Assembly: GCA_028554795.2 (NCBI GenBank)
Contig: CM068841.1
Span: 24,857,308 to 24,921,307 of the forward strand
Direction of reading: 5' to 3'
DNA length: 64,000 bases
Source of the DNA: Sinohyriopsis cumingii
Taxonomy: Eukaryota; Mollusca; Bivalvia; Unionida; Unionidae
Shown piece by piece: positions 37,796 through 45,794 of this stretch (positions are counted from its first letter, which is position 1; each line of letters starts with the position of its first letter). The notes under the pieces are model-generated. The model made no database searches. It was not told the origin of the DNA and worked only from the letters and a program-made list of their open reading frames with translations. A program made the translations under genes and the position numbers.

Positions 37796-38514
37796 GAAAC
37801 ATCACAGTATACACCCACTCTGCAATAGTCCGCTATGCAGATGACAGAAATTTCTGTGAAGATACCACCCTTCTTCTTTCAGCCAGTGACCTTAACCTTT
37901 GACCCCAAAATAATAGGCTTCTTCATCACCCCACATGTAAGATCTAATGTTATTGTGCACCAATGACAGTAACCATAAATTTTAAAAGCAATAATTTCTG
38001 GCGTTCTTCCTTACCCCACGTGCAACCAATGAAAAAGGTTTCAAAACTGTATATGGCAAAGAAATCAATTATTGTACAGAAACCAGTCCCAGTGATGTAG
38101 TGACGGAGCTATGGACTAACAAAATATGCAACATTTTGTAAAACTTGATATTTTTCCACGCAAAAAGCTTTATCATTCTGTCTAAATGCTTGAAACATAA
38201 AGTAAGAACATCCCCTAGTTTGGACAATATGTCTGCATATAAACCCATTATAATGTCTTTAAATCACATGACTGAAGATTCACTGATTATTTTCTATTAT
38301 ATCTGGATGAAAATATTGGTTAAAGCAAGCAGCATGTAAAATAATTTCATCTGTGAAGTTTTCTACATCAACATGTCCAACAAAACAAAATAAGGCAACC
38401 AATTCTACTAATAATACTGTTTTATGTAAACCATTGCAAATTATTAAGCAGGATTTGAAACATGCCAAACAGAAAAATTGTTAAACAGTGCATGTTTAAA
38501 ATACATCAACTTAT
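37796..38514. other. intron, nothing recognised
   Basis: AT-rich intron sequence without visible repeats or coding signal. Confidence 0.4.
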
Positions 38515-39010
38515 TAGCATGTCATGCCAATTAGCAAGGCTTGCCAATTACTGCATCATTCCAATTACCAATTATTGCATCATGCCAACTACCATGGGAT
38601 GCCACTACCTGCATCATGCCAATTACCACAGCATACAAATTACTACATCATGCTAATTACCATAGCACACTAATTACTGCATCATGCCAATTACCATAGC
38701 ATACCAATTACTGCATCATGCCAATTACCATCTATTTCATCATGCCAATTTTCATGGCATACCAATTACTGCATCATGCCAATTACCAATTATTGTATCA
38801 TGCCAATTACCAATTATTGCATCATGCCAATTACTATGGCATACCAATTACTGCATCATGCCAATTACCATAGCATACCAATTACTGCATCATGCTAATT
38901 ACAAATTATTGCATCATGCCAATTACCATGGCATACCAATTACTGCATCATGCCAATTACCAATTATCGCATCATGCAAATTACCATGGCATGACAATTA
39001 CCATGGTATT
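38515..39010. repeat. 34-bp minisatellite, about 14 copies
   Basis: The unit is 'catgccaattaccatagcat' plus 'accaattactgcat'. Shortened units lacking 'catagcatacca' are interspersed. It is about 200 bp from exon 2 of the host gene. Confidence 0.85.
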
Positions 39011-39206
39011 TATGCATTTCCATGAACTGCTGAAATGATGCAAACAAAATGATTTTAAAAAATAGGCTAACTTTTGCTGCATCAAGAACACATTCAACTT
39101 TATGCAGCCATGAAATATTGGTGCACTTCCTTTTGGATAAATTTCTAAGTAGTAAGGTAGGAGCAGAACATACAAGCTTAATATTTCTCTGCTTATAAAA
39201 ACTTAC

Positions 39207-39272
39207 ATGAAGGTCATCTTTACGTGGGCATATTTGTCTGGTTTTGCATCCAAGGTGTTGCACAAGCCATGT
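39207..39272 (-). CDS. exon 2 of PEP-synthase-like host gene
   Basis: 66 bp on the minus strand, acceptor TTTCAG, donor GTAAGT. With flanking bases it encodes RHGLCNTLDAKPDKYAHVK and MTFI, joining exon 1 (…SGILR) and exon 3 (WEAVCD…) in phase. Its 3' splice site is only about 85-90 bp from the left end of the Polinton, so the element sits immediately upstream of this exon in the intron after exon 1. Confidence 0.85.
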
Positions 39273-39356
39273 CTGAAAAACAAAACCTTTGCAAATGAGG
39301 CTGATTACTATCTTCAAAATTCAAAGTTGCTCAAACAATAATTGATCCTCTCCATT

Positions 39357-39361
39357 TCATA
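39357..39361. repeat. target site duplication, left copy (TCATA, possibly TTCATA)
   Basis: TCATA directly precedes the left terminal inverted repeat and also directly follows the right one (55567-55571). If the last T of the right end is counted as flank, the repeat is the 6-bp TTCATA (39356-39361 and 55566-55571), the size known for Polintons. Confidence 0.85.
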
Positions 39362-39671
39362 AGCAGCAGAGGGGCTGTACAGACCGAAACTTTTTGCACA
39401 ATAAACCCCTCCAGGAAACTATTCCTCGATAGAGGGCTTATTTCGACGAAATAAACCCTTCTATTCAGAATACAGGACAAAAAAAAATGTCCCCCGAAAA
39501 CTCGAAGAGTTTCCAGGGACAAACTCGTTGAGTTTGCACTGACAACTTGGGTTACTTCAATAAATCTGAAACAGTTTCCGTGGCGGGGTCGTTATTGAAA
39601 AATCCATGGGTCGGGTCCATCCCCTCTGCTGCTCTGGGAAATGAGTTTCCAAGGAAAAACATTTTTATGTT
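39362..39671 (+). repeat. left terminal inverted repeat of the Polinton (310 bp)
   Basis: Begins AGCAGCAGAGGGGCTGTACA and matches the reverse complement of 55257-55566 over its whole length with no difference that I could find. The pairing stops at base 39672. The first 13 bases reappear in inverted form inside the repeat at 39621-39633. It also contains two short hairpins with AAACTC/GAGTTT arms (39498-39512 and 39521-39535). The stop codon of the packaging ATPase lies in its last seven bases. Confidence 0.95.
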
Positions 39672-40336
39672 GCAAATAGTGTATCAAGTCCAATACGGTA
39701 TCTTGTTCTGGGATCGTGTAAATTTATTGTCACAAATCCGTGAGGTTTTCTTTGAGCATGACTGAAGAAATTTTTAAATTTATTTAAATCCATATCGCCA
39801 CCACACCAGGTTTGATGAATATTTCTCAGTGTATGTGTATCAACTCCATTGAATATCGCAAGAAGATTACAATTATCCCTGATTACTTTAGGAATTTGTG
39901 TATAACGCTGAGTAACATAAATCACATCAGTGTTTTTGTGACGTCCCCGGGAAAATATTCTTGCGGGATTTTTTTGCTTGTCCAACATAACATCATCATA
40001 CACTACTAGGTTGTTAATTGATTCATCAAGATCCTCGACGCTGGGGGCTTCTTCGATATCAGTGATAAATTCAACAACATCCTCACCGTCTTTACTCAGC
40101 GCGCTTGCACTCTCATTAAAATCTTTTATAACGTTATAGCATCGTTGATCATCTACAGATGGAGCTATCAAATACAGTTTATCCCATTTCATCCACTTCA
40201 TTATCAAGTTCAGCAACAGCTGTGTTTTACCTGAACCGGATGGCCCAATTATAATCGCGCGGATAGAGTTTGGTAGCACTGAATTATGCTTAACTGGCTC
40301 TTTCTTTTTTGTCGCAGAAAAATCTGTAATTTCCAT
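39665..40336 (-). CDS. genome-packaging ATPase (FtsK/HerA type)
   Basis: A 223-residue P-loop ATPase that in related viruses pumps the DNA genome into the capsid. The Walker A GPSGSGKT is at residues 31-38, the Walker B region reads NLVVYDDV near residue 130, and a following YVTQRY/DNCNLLAIFNG segment is typical of the A32/Polinton group, including the conserved polar sensor region. I chose the ATG at 40336 because it gives the usual family length and lies just after a TATATA stretch. The frame is open upstream for 82 more codons, but that would overlap the divergent gene at 40359. Its stop codon lies inside the left terminal repeat. It is intact, and divergent from the DUF5679/PLA2 gene with only 22 bp between starts. 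Confidence 0.9.
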   Translation of the reverse strand: MEITDFSATKKKEPVKHNSVLPNSIRAIIIGPSGSGKTQLLLNLIMKWMKWDKLYLIAPSVDDQRCYNVIKDFNESASALSKDGEDVVEFITDIEEAPSVEDLDESINNLVVYDDVMLDKQKNPARIFSRGRHKNTDVIYVTQRYTQIPKVIRDNCNLLAIFNGVDTHTLRNIHQTWCGGDMDLNKFKNFFSHAQRKPHGFVTINLHDPRTRYRIGLDTLFAT

Positions 40337-40358
40337 TTGTATATAAAGAATAATAATT

Positions 40359-40622
40359 ATGGATCTATATTGTGTGAAGTGTAAGGCACGAACCCCTACG
40401 AATGATCTAACAACCATTACAACAAAAAATAACAGACAAGCACTTTCTGGTAAGTGTACGCGATGTGGCACAAAAAAATTTAGATTTAAAAAAAAAAGCG
40501 AGAATTTAGCGGAGGTGACATTGCAGCCAAACTTGGAAAGCTCCCCGGAACTCCCTGGGCAAAGTATCCCGGAGAAAAACATCTCCCAGGATACAATTAC
40601 TGCGGTCCAGGGACCCGACTAG
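40359..40622 (+). CDS. DUF5679-like zinc-binding protein; N-terminal part of the PLA2 gene
   Basis: The first 45 residues have the pattern YCVKCKARTPT…TTKNNRQALSG…CTRCGTKKFRF, with two CxxC pairs, matching the small DUF5679 zinc ribbon seen in viruses and phages. In related adintovirus/Polinton proteins this domain is followed in the same frame by a phospholipase A2 domain. Here the frame continues after a run of ten A (40488-40497) for about 40 low-complexity residues and stops at 40620. The PLA2 domain is instead encoded in the -1 frame. It may be expressed alone, as a frameshift product, or be broken; see the next entry. Confidence 0.75.
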   Translation: MDLYCVKCKARTPTNDLTTITTKNNRQALSGKCTRCGTKKFRFKKKSENLAEVTLQPNLESSPELPGQSIPEKNISQDTITAVQGPD

Positions 40623-40864
40623 ATATCAGACTTGATGAACAATCTAAACCAAAACCGGGAGAGTATCCGATAAACGCTATCGACGCAGCGTGTCACATAC
40701 ATGATGTTGCTTATCGAAGTAAAGATCTACAAGACAGGCATATCGCGGATGTGAAATTAATTCATGCACTAAGCGCCATAAAAAATAAATCATTTAAGGA
40801 GTCACTCGCTAATTGGTTAGTAAGATCAGCGATGAAATCTAAATTAGTATTAGGCGCTGGATAA
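40494..40864 (+). CDS. phospholipase A2 domain (parvovirus VP1 type), in the -1 frame
   Basis: In the frame one base back from the DUF5679 part, an open stretch runs from the A run to a TAA at 40862-40864. It contains the calcium-loop motif YNYCGPGT and the catalytic HIHDVAY (HDxxY), the two hallmarks of the viral PLA2 domain that lets parvoviruses breach the endosomal membrane. Polinton and adintovirus virions may use it likewise. It has no good start codon of its own before the PLA2 core. The heptamer A_AAA_AAA at 40490-40496 sits in the right phase for -1 slippage. Programmed frameshifting, a genuine mutation and a homopolymer consensus error are all possible. It ends 10 bp before the integrase start. 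Confidence 0.75.
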
Positions 40865-40874
40865 TTAAATAAAA

Positions 40875-41864
40875 ATGCAAGCGATTTATTATTCCCCAAT
40901 CGGATACTGGAGAGGTAACTCAGCAATTAATAAACTCGCCAACGCGGCATCAGTAACACGCGAGGTTGCCAAAAATTGGCTATCAAAACAAGCAATATGG
41001 CAAATCTACTTACCACCACCTCGACAAATCAACTTTGCACATTTTGATGTTAGTGTGCCCAATGAAGTTCATCAGGCTGACATACTATTCCTGCCTCATG
41101 ATACTGTCCGTAGAAAAATATACAAATACGCGCTAACAGTAGTTGATGTTGCCAGTAGATACAAAGAAGCAGAACCGTTAGCGACTAAAACAGCGTCCGA
41201 AGTCGCCTCTGCGTTTAAACGAATTTATCAACGAGGACCTCTAAACTGGCCACGATTATTACAAGTTGATCCTGGCAAGGAATTTCAGGGCGCGGTGTCA
41301 TCACTGACAAAGCAGCATAACGTTACCATACGACGAGGACATACTGAAATTCATCGGGATCAGGCAATTGTTGAGCGATTTAATAGAACACTCGCTGAGA
41401 GATTATTCGGATACCAGTACGCGAGGGAATTCATTTACGATACGAGATCTCGTGAATGGGTTGCAAGACTGCCAAACGTGATAGCCGCACTGAATAATGA
41501 AATTACCAGAACAACAAACATGAGACCTGTAAATGCAATCACAAAAAAATATATACCCCGCGTCAGTGAACGCGGACAACAGCAACAAAATGTTTCAACG
41601 CAGCCAGGGACGCTAGCGTCCCCACTGCTGGGTAATGTCACCGTTAGGTATTTATACGAACCAGGCGAACTAGAAGGAGGAAAAAAAAGAACAACCGATC
41701 CCACATGGAGTGTTACTACACATAAGATATCCAGCATAACCAGATCAACTGGGAGAAACGCAATCTACAGATTAGATTCGACTGCTCCTCAACGCGGATT
41801 TAAACGCGAGCAACTTCAGGTGATTCCCGAGGATACACAATTACCACCCCGATCACTAAAGTGA
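40875..41864 (+). CDS. retroviral-type integrase (rve), Polinton family
   Basis: 329 residues, DDE-type integrase that would join the element's inverted-repeat ends to host DNA and make the 5-6-bp duplication. Residues 1-55 form a helical N-terminal region. The catalytic core carries Asp69 (VHQADILFL), Asp132 (LLQVDPGKEF) and Glu167 (AIVERFNR), about 34 residues after the second Asp. The C-terminal part (VRYLYEPGELEGG…DPTWS…IYRL) is the beta-rich DNA-binding domain usual in Polinton integrases. Between core and C-terminus the codons for GTLASP are formed by a perfect 16-base palindrome (41607-41622). It starts 10 bp after the PLA2 stop. The frame is intact and the three catalytic residues are present. 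Confidence 0.93.
   Translation: MQAIYYSPIGYWRGNSAINKLANAASVTREVAKNWLSKQAIWQIYLPPPRQINFAHFDVSVPNEVHQADILFLPHDTVRRKIYKYALTVVDVASRYKEAEPLATKTASEVASAFKRIYQRGPLNWPRLLQVDPGKEFQGAVSSLTKQHNVTIRRGHTEIHRDQAIVERFNRTLAERLFGYQYAREFIYDTRSREWVARLPNVIAALNNEITRTTNMRPVNAITKKYIPRVSERGQQQQNVSTQPGTLASPLLGNVTVRYLYEPGELEGGKKRTTDPTWSVTTHKISSITRSTGRNAIYRLDSTAPQRGFKREQLQVIPEDTQLPPRSLK
41607..41622. repeat. hairpin palindrome inside the integrase gene
   Basis: GGGACGCTAGCGTCCC, a perfect 16-base palindrome. It is one of a set of similar short palindromes scattered in the element (see 44545, 45214, 45235, 47817, 48015, 51419, 54171). Confidence 0.85.
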
Positions 41865-41866
41865 TC
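41851..41866. terminator. hairpin at the integrase stop codon between converging genes
   Basis: GATCACTAAAGTGATC forms 7-bp arms around AA and contains the integrase TGA stop. It lies in the 24-bp gap between the convergent integrase and PolB-helicase-HNH genes, so a role in 3'-end formation is possible. It may also just be another of the element's palindromes. Confidence 0.4.
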
Positions 41867-41888
41867 CGCACTGAAGTGATTCAATCAT

Positions 41889-44234
41889 TTAAATAACTGC
41901 AGCAACACCTCTGCGTCGGTTACACTCAAGACAGGTCAACATCACATTTTCACGTGTATGACCGCGACTGCTATCTATTCTATCTACGGTGAATTGCCTT
42001 GGGTCGTTTTTCGAATACTGCCACAGCAATAAACAATTACAACTCGCACAGTGATTATTCTGCTGTTGTTGTAATTGTATTACAAATTCAACATCCAAAC
42101 TTTGTTTGGGATCAAACTCTCTACCATTTTTTTTGTCGCTCTGTTTGTAACCGGCTAATTTCTTTCTTATTGTGTCATCAGCGATTGAGCTGTCGTTGAC
42201 AACATCATCTAATACAATTCTTCGTAACTGACCTATCCTTCTTACTCTTGACACGGCTAAATAAACTAAATTTGACCACTCGATGCGATCATCAACAATC
42301 CAAACTGTTGTATCTGAAATAGTTAGTCCCTGCGAACTGTGGATGGTCATAGCGTATCCTAGCGTCCACGGGGATTTGCTCATTTTCAGTGCCTGTTCAA
42401 CAGCATCAACATCAACTGTGACAATATCATTTAATACTAAATTCTGTTTCTCCGGACCCGACGCAGTCAGGCGCCCTGGAATATCAACATCAATATTCTG
42501 CAATCGCGTATCAGCTGGTCTATAACACAACGGCACTGGCAACATGGGAAATTTCTTCTGATGTAACTGAAATAACCGCTGCTGAAGTGTGTCCCTGACT
42601 ATCTTTCTACTTGCCACAATTAAATCACCTGGTTTCCACGTTTCCCAAAAGTCGCTCAGCGAAGTCTCTGGAATTATTTCACGCATTATCTCACACTGGA
42701 CTTTATTGGTTTGTAGCCTGATCAGTGCCTTAAACTCTTTTAGCGTTTCATCGAGTGCTCTAACATCGTTAGTTATTTCCTCATAATAATCTACAAAAGT
42801 TTTCAGCCACTCGTGTGGAGATTCACCTGTAAATGGGGGTGGTTGACCATGATCGCCGCACATCACCACTGCGGTATTTTTCTTTAGCAGCCAATCCAGA
42901 AACTGTTTTAATGTATCCAACGGCACAGTGTCTATCTCATCCCAGATGATTTTCTCGGGAATATATTTCGTTCCCATTCGTTCAGGTGTCCACGTGCCGC
43001 CGCTGTATTTGAAAAAACTGTGATACGTGCACGCGTTAACATCCCGTTGTCTCATCTCCCTGGCAAGTCTGTGTGTGGGTGTTAGCACAATCATGTCAGA
43101 GTTTCTAAATAATTCAATCGCTCGAGTTGTTTTACCAGAACCACCAGGACCGTTCAGATAAACTGTTTTGTGTCTTGTAACAGGATCGTGCACCGGCGGC
43201 AACAACGAAGTTGCCCCCGACGAAACCATCGAAGATATTTCTGCGCTGCGATACTCATCCTCGATTTCAACATCAGCCGATTTACAATATCCGTGTAACA
43301 TTTCATTCTTTATTCTCCACGAGCCCCACGATGGATCATCCGATATAACATTATCCAACAGCGCTGAGTGTTTTTTATCAATATAAAATGAATCCGTTGC
43401 AACTCTCACTGCGGCAACAGGGAATCTATTGATCATCGACAACAAATTTATGGATACATAAGCCAGCATCGAAGATCTCAAATGTATGTACTGAGATGAT
43501 TCTCCGTCAATATAACTAAAAACAGTCCCTAGTTTTTCCCCGTTTGACAGAAACACATCTTTGCGGTTACAGAACATGTTGTTCGTGGCTGCATCAGTGA
43601 CAATAAGATCCAATTCAGTCTTGTCCATGATTAATCGACTGTGATGTTGTTTATGATCATACGCTCCACCTTGAGTGAATTTCCCTATTATTCTTCGTCC
43701 TAGATCTTTTGCTGTGCTTTCATCATTTCTGAGTTTGCTTTTAAGTACTTCAGGAGCTTTCTTGATGATAGCGTCGATAGAAGTTTCTGGATATTCTCGT
43801 GACCAATCTTCGATGACTTCTTCTAACGTAACCGGCGTTGGAGTTGGCAACCAAACTTCGGTTTGACGACAATAACATATAATCGCTTCGCTGACCGTCA
43901 GCGACAACAGTATTCGACTGTCAAGCATGTATCGCAATAACACTATCGGTGCCCATCGCTTCTCAACGAAATGTCTGCCAAACCAAACATAACACACAGG
44001 ATGTAAATCCTTAGCGAATTTAAACGACGACACACAAGCAAATCCGGTCAAGTCAAAATCGGGTAAAACACCGTTGACAGCTACTCTTGTCATGGTATTG
44101 CCAGCGTGGCCAAACCGTTTAAAATATTCGCTGCATTCTCCACGCCCAAGGAAACTTCCTGGATAACACGCCGTCATGTCCACGGATATCATACCGCGGT
44201 GATCATACTGAGTATTCCACAAACCGCCGTGTCC
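41889..44234 (-). CDS. PolB palm region fused to SF1 helicase and HNH nuclease
   Basis: This open frame holds three domains in order. Residues about 10-340: the palm/fingers half of a family B polymerase, with motif A DMTACYP, a motif-B-like KDLGRRIIGKF and motif C as ATDSFYI. Residues about 350-710: a superfamily 1 helicase of the Pif1/RecD-like kind, with Walker A GPGGSGKT, Walker B IIWDEID, and late motifs AMTIHSSQGLT and YLAVSRVRR. The last about 65 residues: an HNH nuclease with CASC…VDRIDSSRGHTRENV…CLEC. The frame is in phase with the upstream frame 44235-45434, separated only by a TAA at 44235-44237. The first ATG inside is at 44192, directly before motif A. Without readthrough or repair this part would lack its N-terminus. 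Confidence 0.88.
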   Translation of the reverse strand, partial: GHGGLWNTQYDHRGMISVDMTACYPGSFLGRGECSEYFKRFGHAGNTMTRVAVNGVLPDFDLTGFACVSSFKFAKDLHPVCYVWFGRHFVEKRWAPIVLLRYMLDSRILLSLTVSEAIICYCRQTEVWLPTPTPVTLEEVIEDWSREYPETSIDAIIKKAPEVLKSKLRNDESTAKDLGRRIIGKFTQGGAYDHKQHHSRLIMDKTELDLIVTDAATNNMFCNRKDVFLSNGEKLGTVFSYIDGESSQYIHLRSSMLAYVSINLLSMINRFPVAAVRVATDSFYIDKKHSALLDNVISDDPSWGSWRIKNEMLHGYCKSADVEIEDEYRSAEISSMVSSGATSLLPPVHDPVTRHKTVYLNGPGGSGKTTRAIELFRNSDMIVLTPTHRLAREMRQRDVNACTYHSFFKYSGGTWTPERMGTKYIPEKIIWDEIDTVPLDTLKQFLDWLLKKNTAVVMCGDHGQPPPFTGESPHEWLKTFVDYYEEITNDVRALDETLKEFKALIRLQTNKVQCEIMREIIPETSLSDFWETWKPGDLIVASRKIVRDTLQQRLFQLHQKKFPMLPVPLCYRPADTRLQNIDVDIPGRLTASGPEKQNLVLNDIVTVDVDAVEQALKMSKSPWTLGYAMTIHSSQGLTISDTTVWIVDDRIEWSNLVYLAVSRVRRIGQLRRIVLDDVVNDSSIADDTIRKKLAGYKQSDKKNGREFDPKQSLDVEFVIQLQQQQNNHCASCNCLLLWQYSKNDPRQFTVDRIDSSRGHTRENVMLTCLECNRRRGVAAVI

Positions 44235-45434
44235 TTATTCGACACAGCTCTGCTGGATATCAGCAAGAAAACTTTTCGGAGTTGGTCTCCATGAATTTCG
44301 TTCCCGGGCTACATGCGCGACAACACCCGGGACAGTAAAACAGTGTGTCAGTAACGTATCAGTGTTGCCAGCATGATATTTTTCTGCGAGTTTTTTCATT
44401 TCCTGCTGTAACGCCATTGTTCTGTATATTTCCCCGTTGGGTCTCACAAACTGATCATATTCTCCATCTTTGCTACTTCTGAATAACCACACAGACACTG
44501 GATCGGTTTTACTTATCTGATAAATAAAATCAAACATGCTCCCAGAATTGCTTTGCAATTCCGGATAATACTTCACAACACGGTCTTGCGGAAATATCCT
44601 AACCGAGTCAGTCCAGGCGTGACTGTTATGATCGATAATAGTTATTGGTGTTCCACGGGAATTGTATTTACACTCATACAATACCTCACCGGTTAACGAT
44701 GAAACCGTTATAGGAAATTTTAGTAATCGCTCTAGCTCAGCAACATCATTTATTGACGCTCCTTTATCCGCTACTCGTGTCGCCCACGCTGTTATTTTAG
44801 TTTGTCTTAGCGGTGTTAGGCCGTTTCCTCGCATTGCATTTTTAAAATGTTCCATTACTCGCTCAGCTACACAATTCAACACCGACACCTTCATCGGTTT
44901 GAGTTTATCAACGCGTGGTTTCTTCATCGGATAAATTCCATAAACAACTGCGGTCACAGGATACGCTCTGGCATAATATGGTATATCAATCCCAACAAGT
45001 ACTCCCGGTTTTGAGTCTTTACTTAACAGAACGGTTTTTCCACGAACGCCTCTGGCATCAAGAACAGGGTCTAGTTTGTCTCTGATAATCCACGTTCCCT
45101 CGCCGACTCCAACAATAAATTTTATCTGTACGAAATATCTTCTATCGTCGAGATACCCAATTATGTTACGCGCGATTGTATCGTTCATGGTAGCATCAAT
45201 GATACGGTCACGAGAAATGCTTTGCATTTCCCGAGAAACGCTCGCGTTTCCGAGGATAATTTTATACGAAGACCACGTGTGTGCGGCACCATCACGACGA
45301 AACTCTTCTTTGGCATTCTTGATAACACCAATTACCTCTGCTAACTCTCTTCGTCGTGGATCAGCGGTTAACCGGTCAAGATCGAATCTAGAACCTGATA
45401 TGGGTTTTATTCTGGATAGTCTTTCAAAACCCAT
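44235..45434 (-). CDS. N-terminal part of the PolB-helicase-HNH gene
   Basis: 399 codons ending at a TAA (44235-44237). The same frame continues without a break into the PolB palm at 44234, so together they form one 1,182-codon gene with a single internal stop. This half should hold the exonuclease and terminal-protein-interacting parts of a protein-primed PolB. I cannot identify the usual Exo I-III acidic motifs: the nearest stretches read VLVGIDIPYYAR and ITIIDHNSHAW. It contains three of the element's hairpin palindromes, two of them adjacent and encoding NASVSREMQSISR (about 45214-45250). The start ATG at 45434 follows the AT-rich TTATAATAATG context shared by other genes of the element. 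Function as a replicative polymerase depends on whether the stop is bypassed. Confidence 0.75.
   Translation of the reverse strand: MGFERLSRIKPISGSRFDLDRLTADPRRRELAEVIGVIKNAKEEFRRDGAAHTWSSYKIILGNASVSREMQSISRDRIIDATMNDTIARNIIGYLDDRRYFVQIKFIVGVGEGTWIIRDKLDPVLDARGVRGKTVLLSKDSKPGVLVGIDIPYYARAYPVTAVVYGIYPMKKPRVDKLKPMKVSVLNCVAERVMEHFKNAMRGNGLTPLRQTKITAWATRVADKGASINDVAELERLLKFPITVSSLTGEVLYECKYNSRGTPITIIDHNSHAWTDSVRIFPQDRVVKYYPELQSNSGSMFDFIYQISKTDPVSVWLFRSSKDGEYDQFVRPNGEIYRTMALQQEMKKLAEKYHAGNTDTLLTHCFTVPGVVAHVARERNSWRPTPKSFLADIQQSCVE
44545..44561. repeat. hairpin palindrome inside PolB
   Basis: GAATTGCTTTGCAATTC, 7-bp arms around TTT; encodes part of LQSNSG. Confidence 0.85.
45214..45250. repeat. 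two adjacent hairpin palindromes inside PolB
   Basis: GAAATGCTTTGCATTTC (45214-45230) and GAAACGCTCGCGTTTC (45235-45250), separated by four bases. The protein segment they encode is Ser/Arg-rich and looks inserted. Confidence 0.85.
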
Positions 45435-45476
45435 TATTATAATTAAGACAAATATTTAAATAGACAAATATATTAT

Positions 45477-45767
45477 ATGATGAACCAATGCAAGTGGATC
45501 AAACTAAATTCATCAGCGCCGTGTAGCAAACCCTGCAGAGGCGAATACTGTGGACAACATGCTCAACAGGTCCGCGGTGGGAGTCTAGGACCGATACCGT
45601 GTATCAGATGCGGCATTGGAGTACGAGGAAAAACGCAATTATGTTCAGCGTGTGGTGGAAAACGCTATCGAGAACTAAAACGGTATTATGATAAAAAAAA
45701 TCCAGACTGTGATAACGCTCTCAAATGCGAGCGTGATTACATAAATAAGTTTTCAGACAAATTATGA
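45477..45767 (+). CDS. small Cys-rich basic protein, probable zinc-binding
   Basis: 96 residues, divergent from PolB with 42 bp between. It has about ten Cys, in pairs C..CRGEYCGQH, CIRCG and CSACGG, plus a basic C-terminal half (KRYRELKRYYDKK). Two or three zinc fingers or ribbons are likely, suggesting nucleic-acid binding or gene control. I do not recognise the family. Two Met codons stand at the start (45477 and 45480). The upstream sequence is AT-rich (ACAAATATATTAT) like other gene starts in the element. Confidence 0.7.
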   Translation: MMNQCKWIKLNSSAPCSKPCRGEYCGQHAQQVRGGSLGPIPCIRCGIGVRGKTQLCSACGGKRYRELKRYYDKKNPDCDNALKCERDYINKFSDKL

Positions 45768-45794
45768 ATTAGACAATGATTTGCTTATAGTATA

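Noticed and set aside
43168..45459. Plus-strand frames opposite PolB
   Set aside because: Shadows of the strongly supported minus-strand polymerase-helicase-HNH gene.
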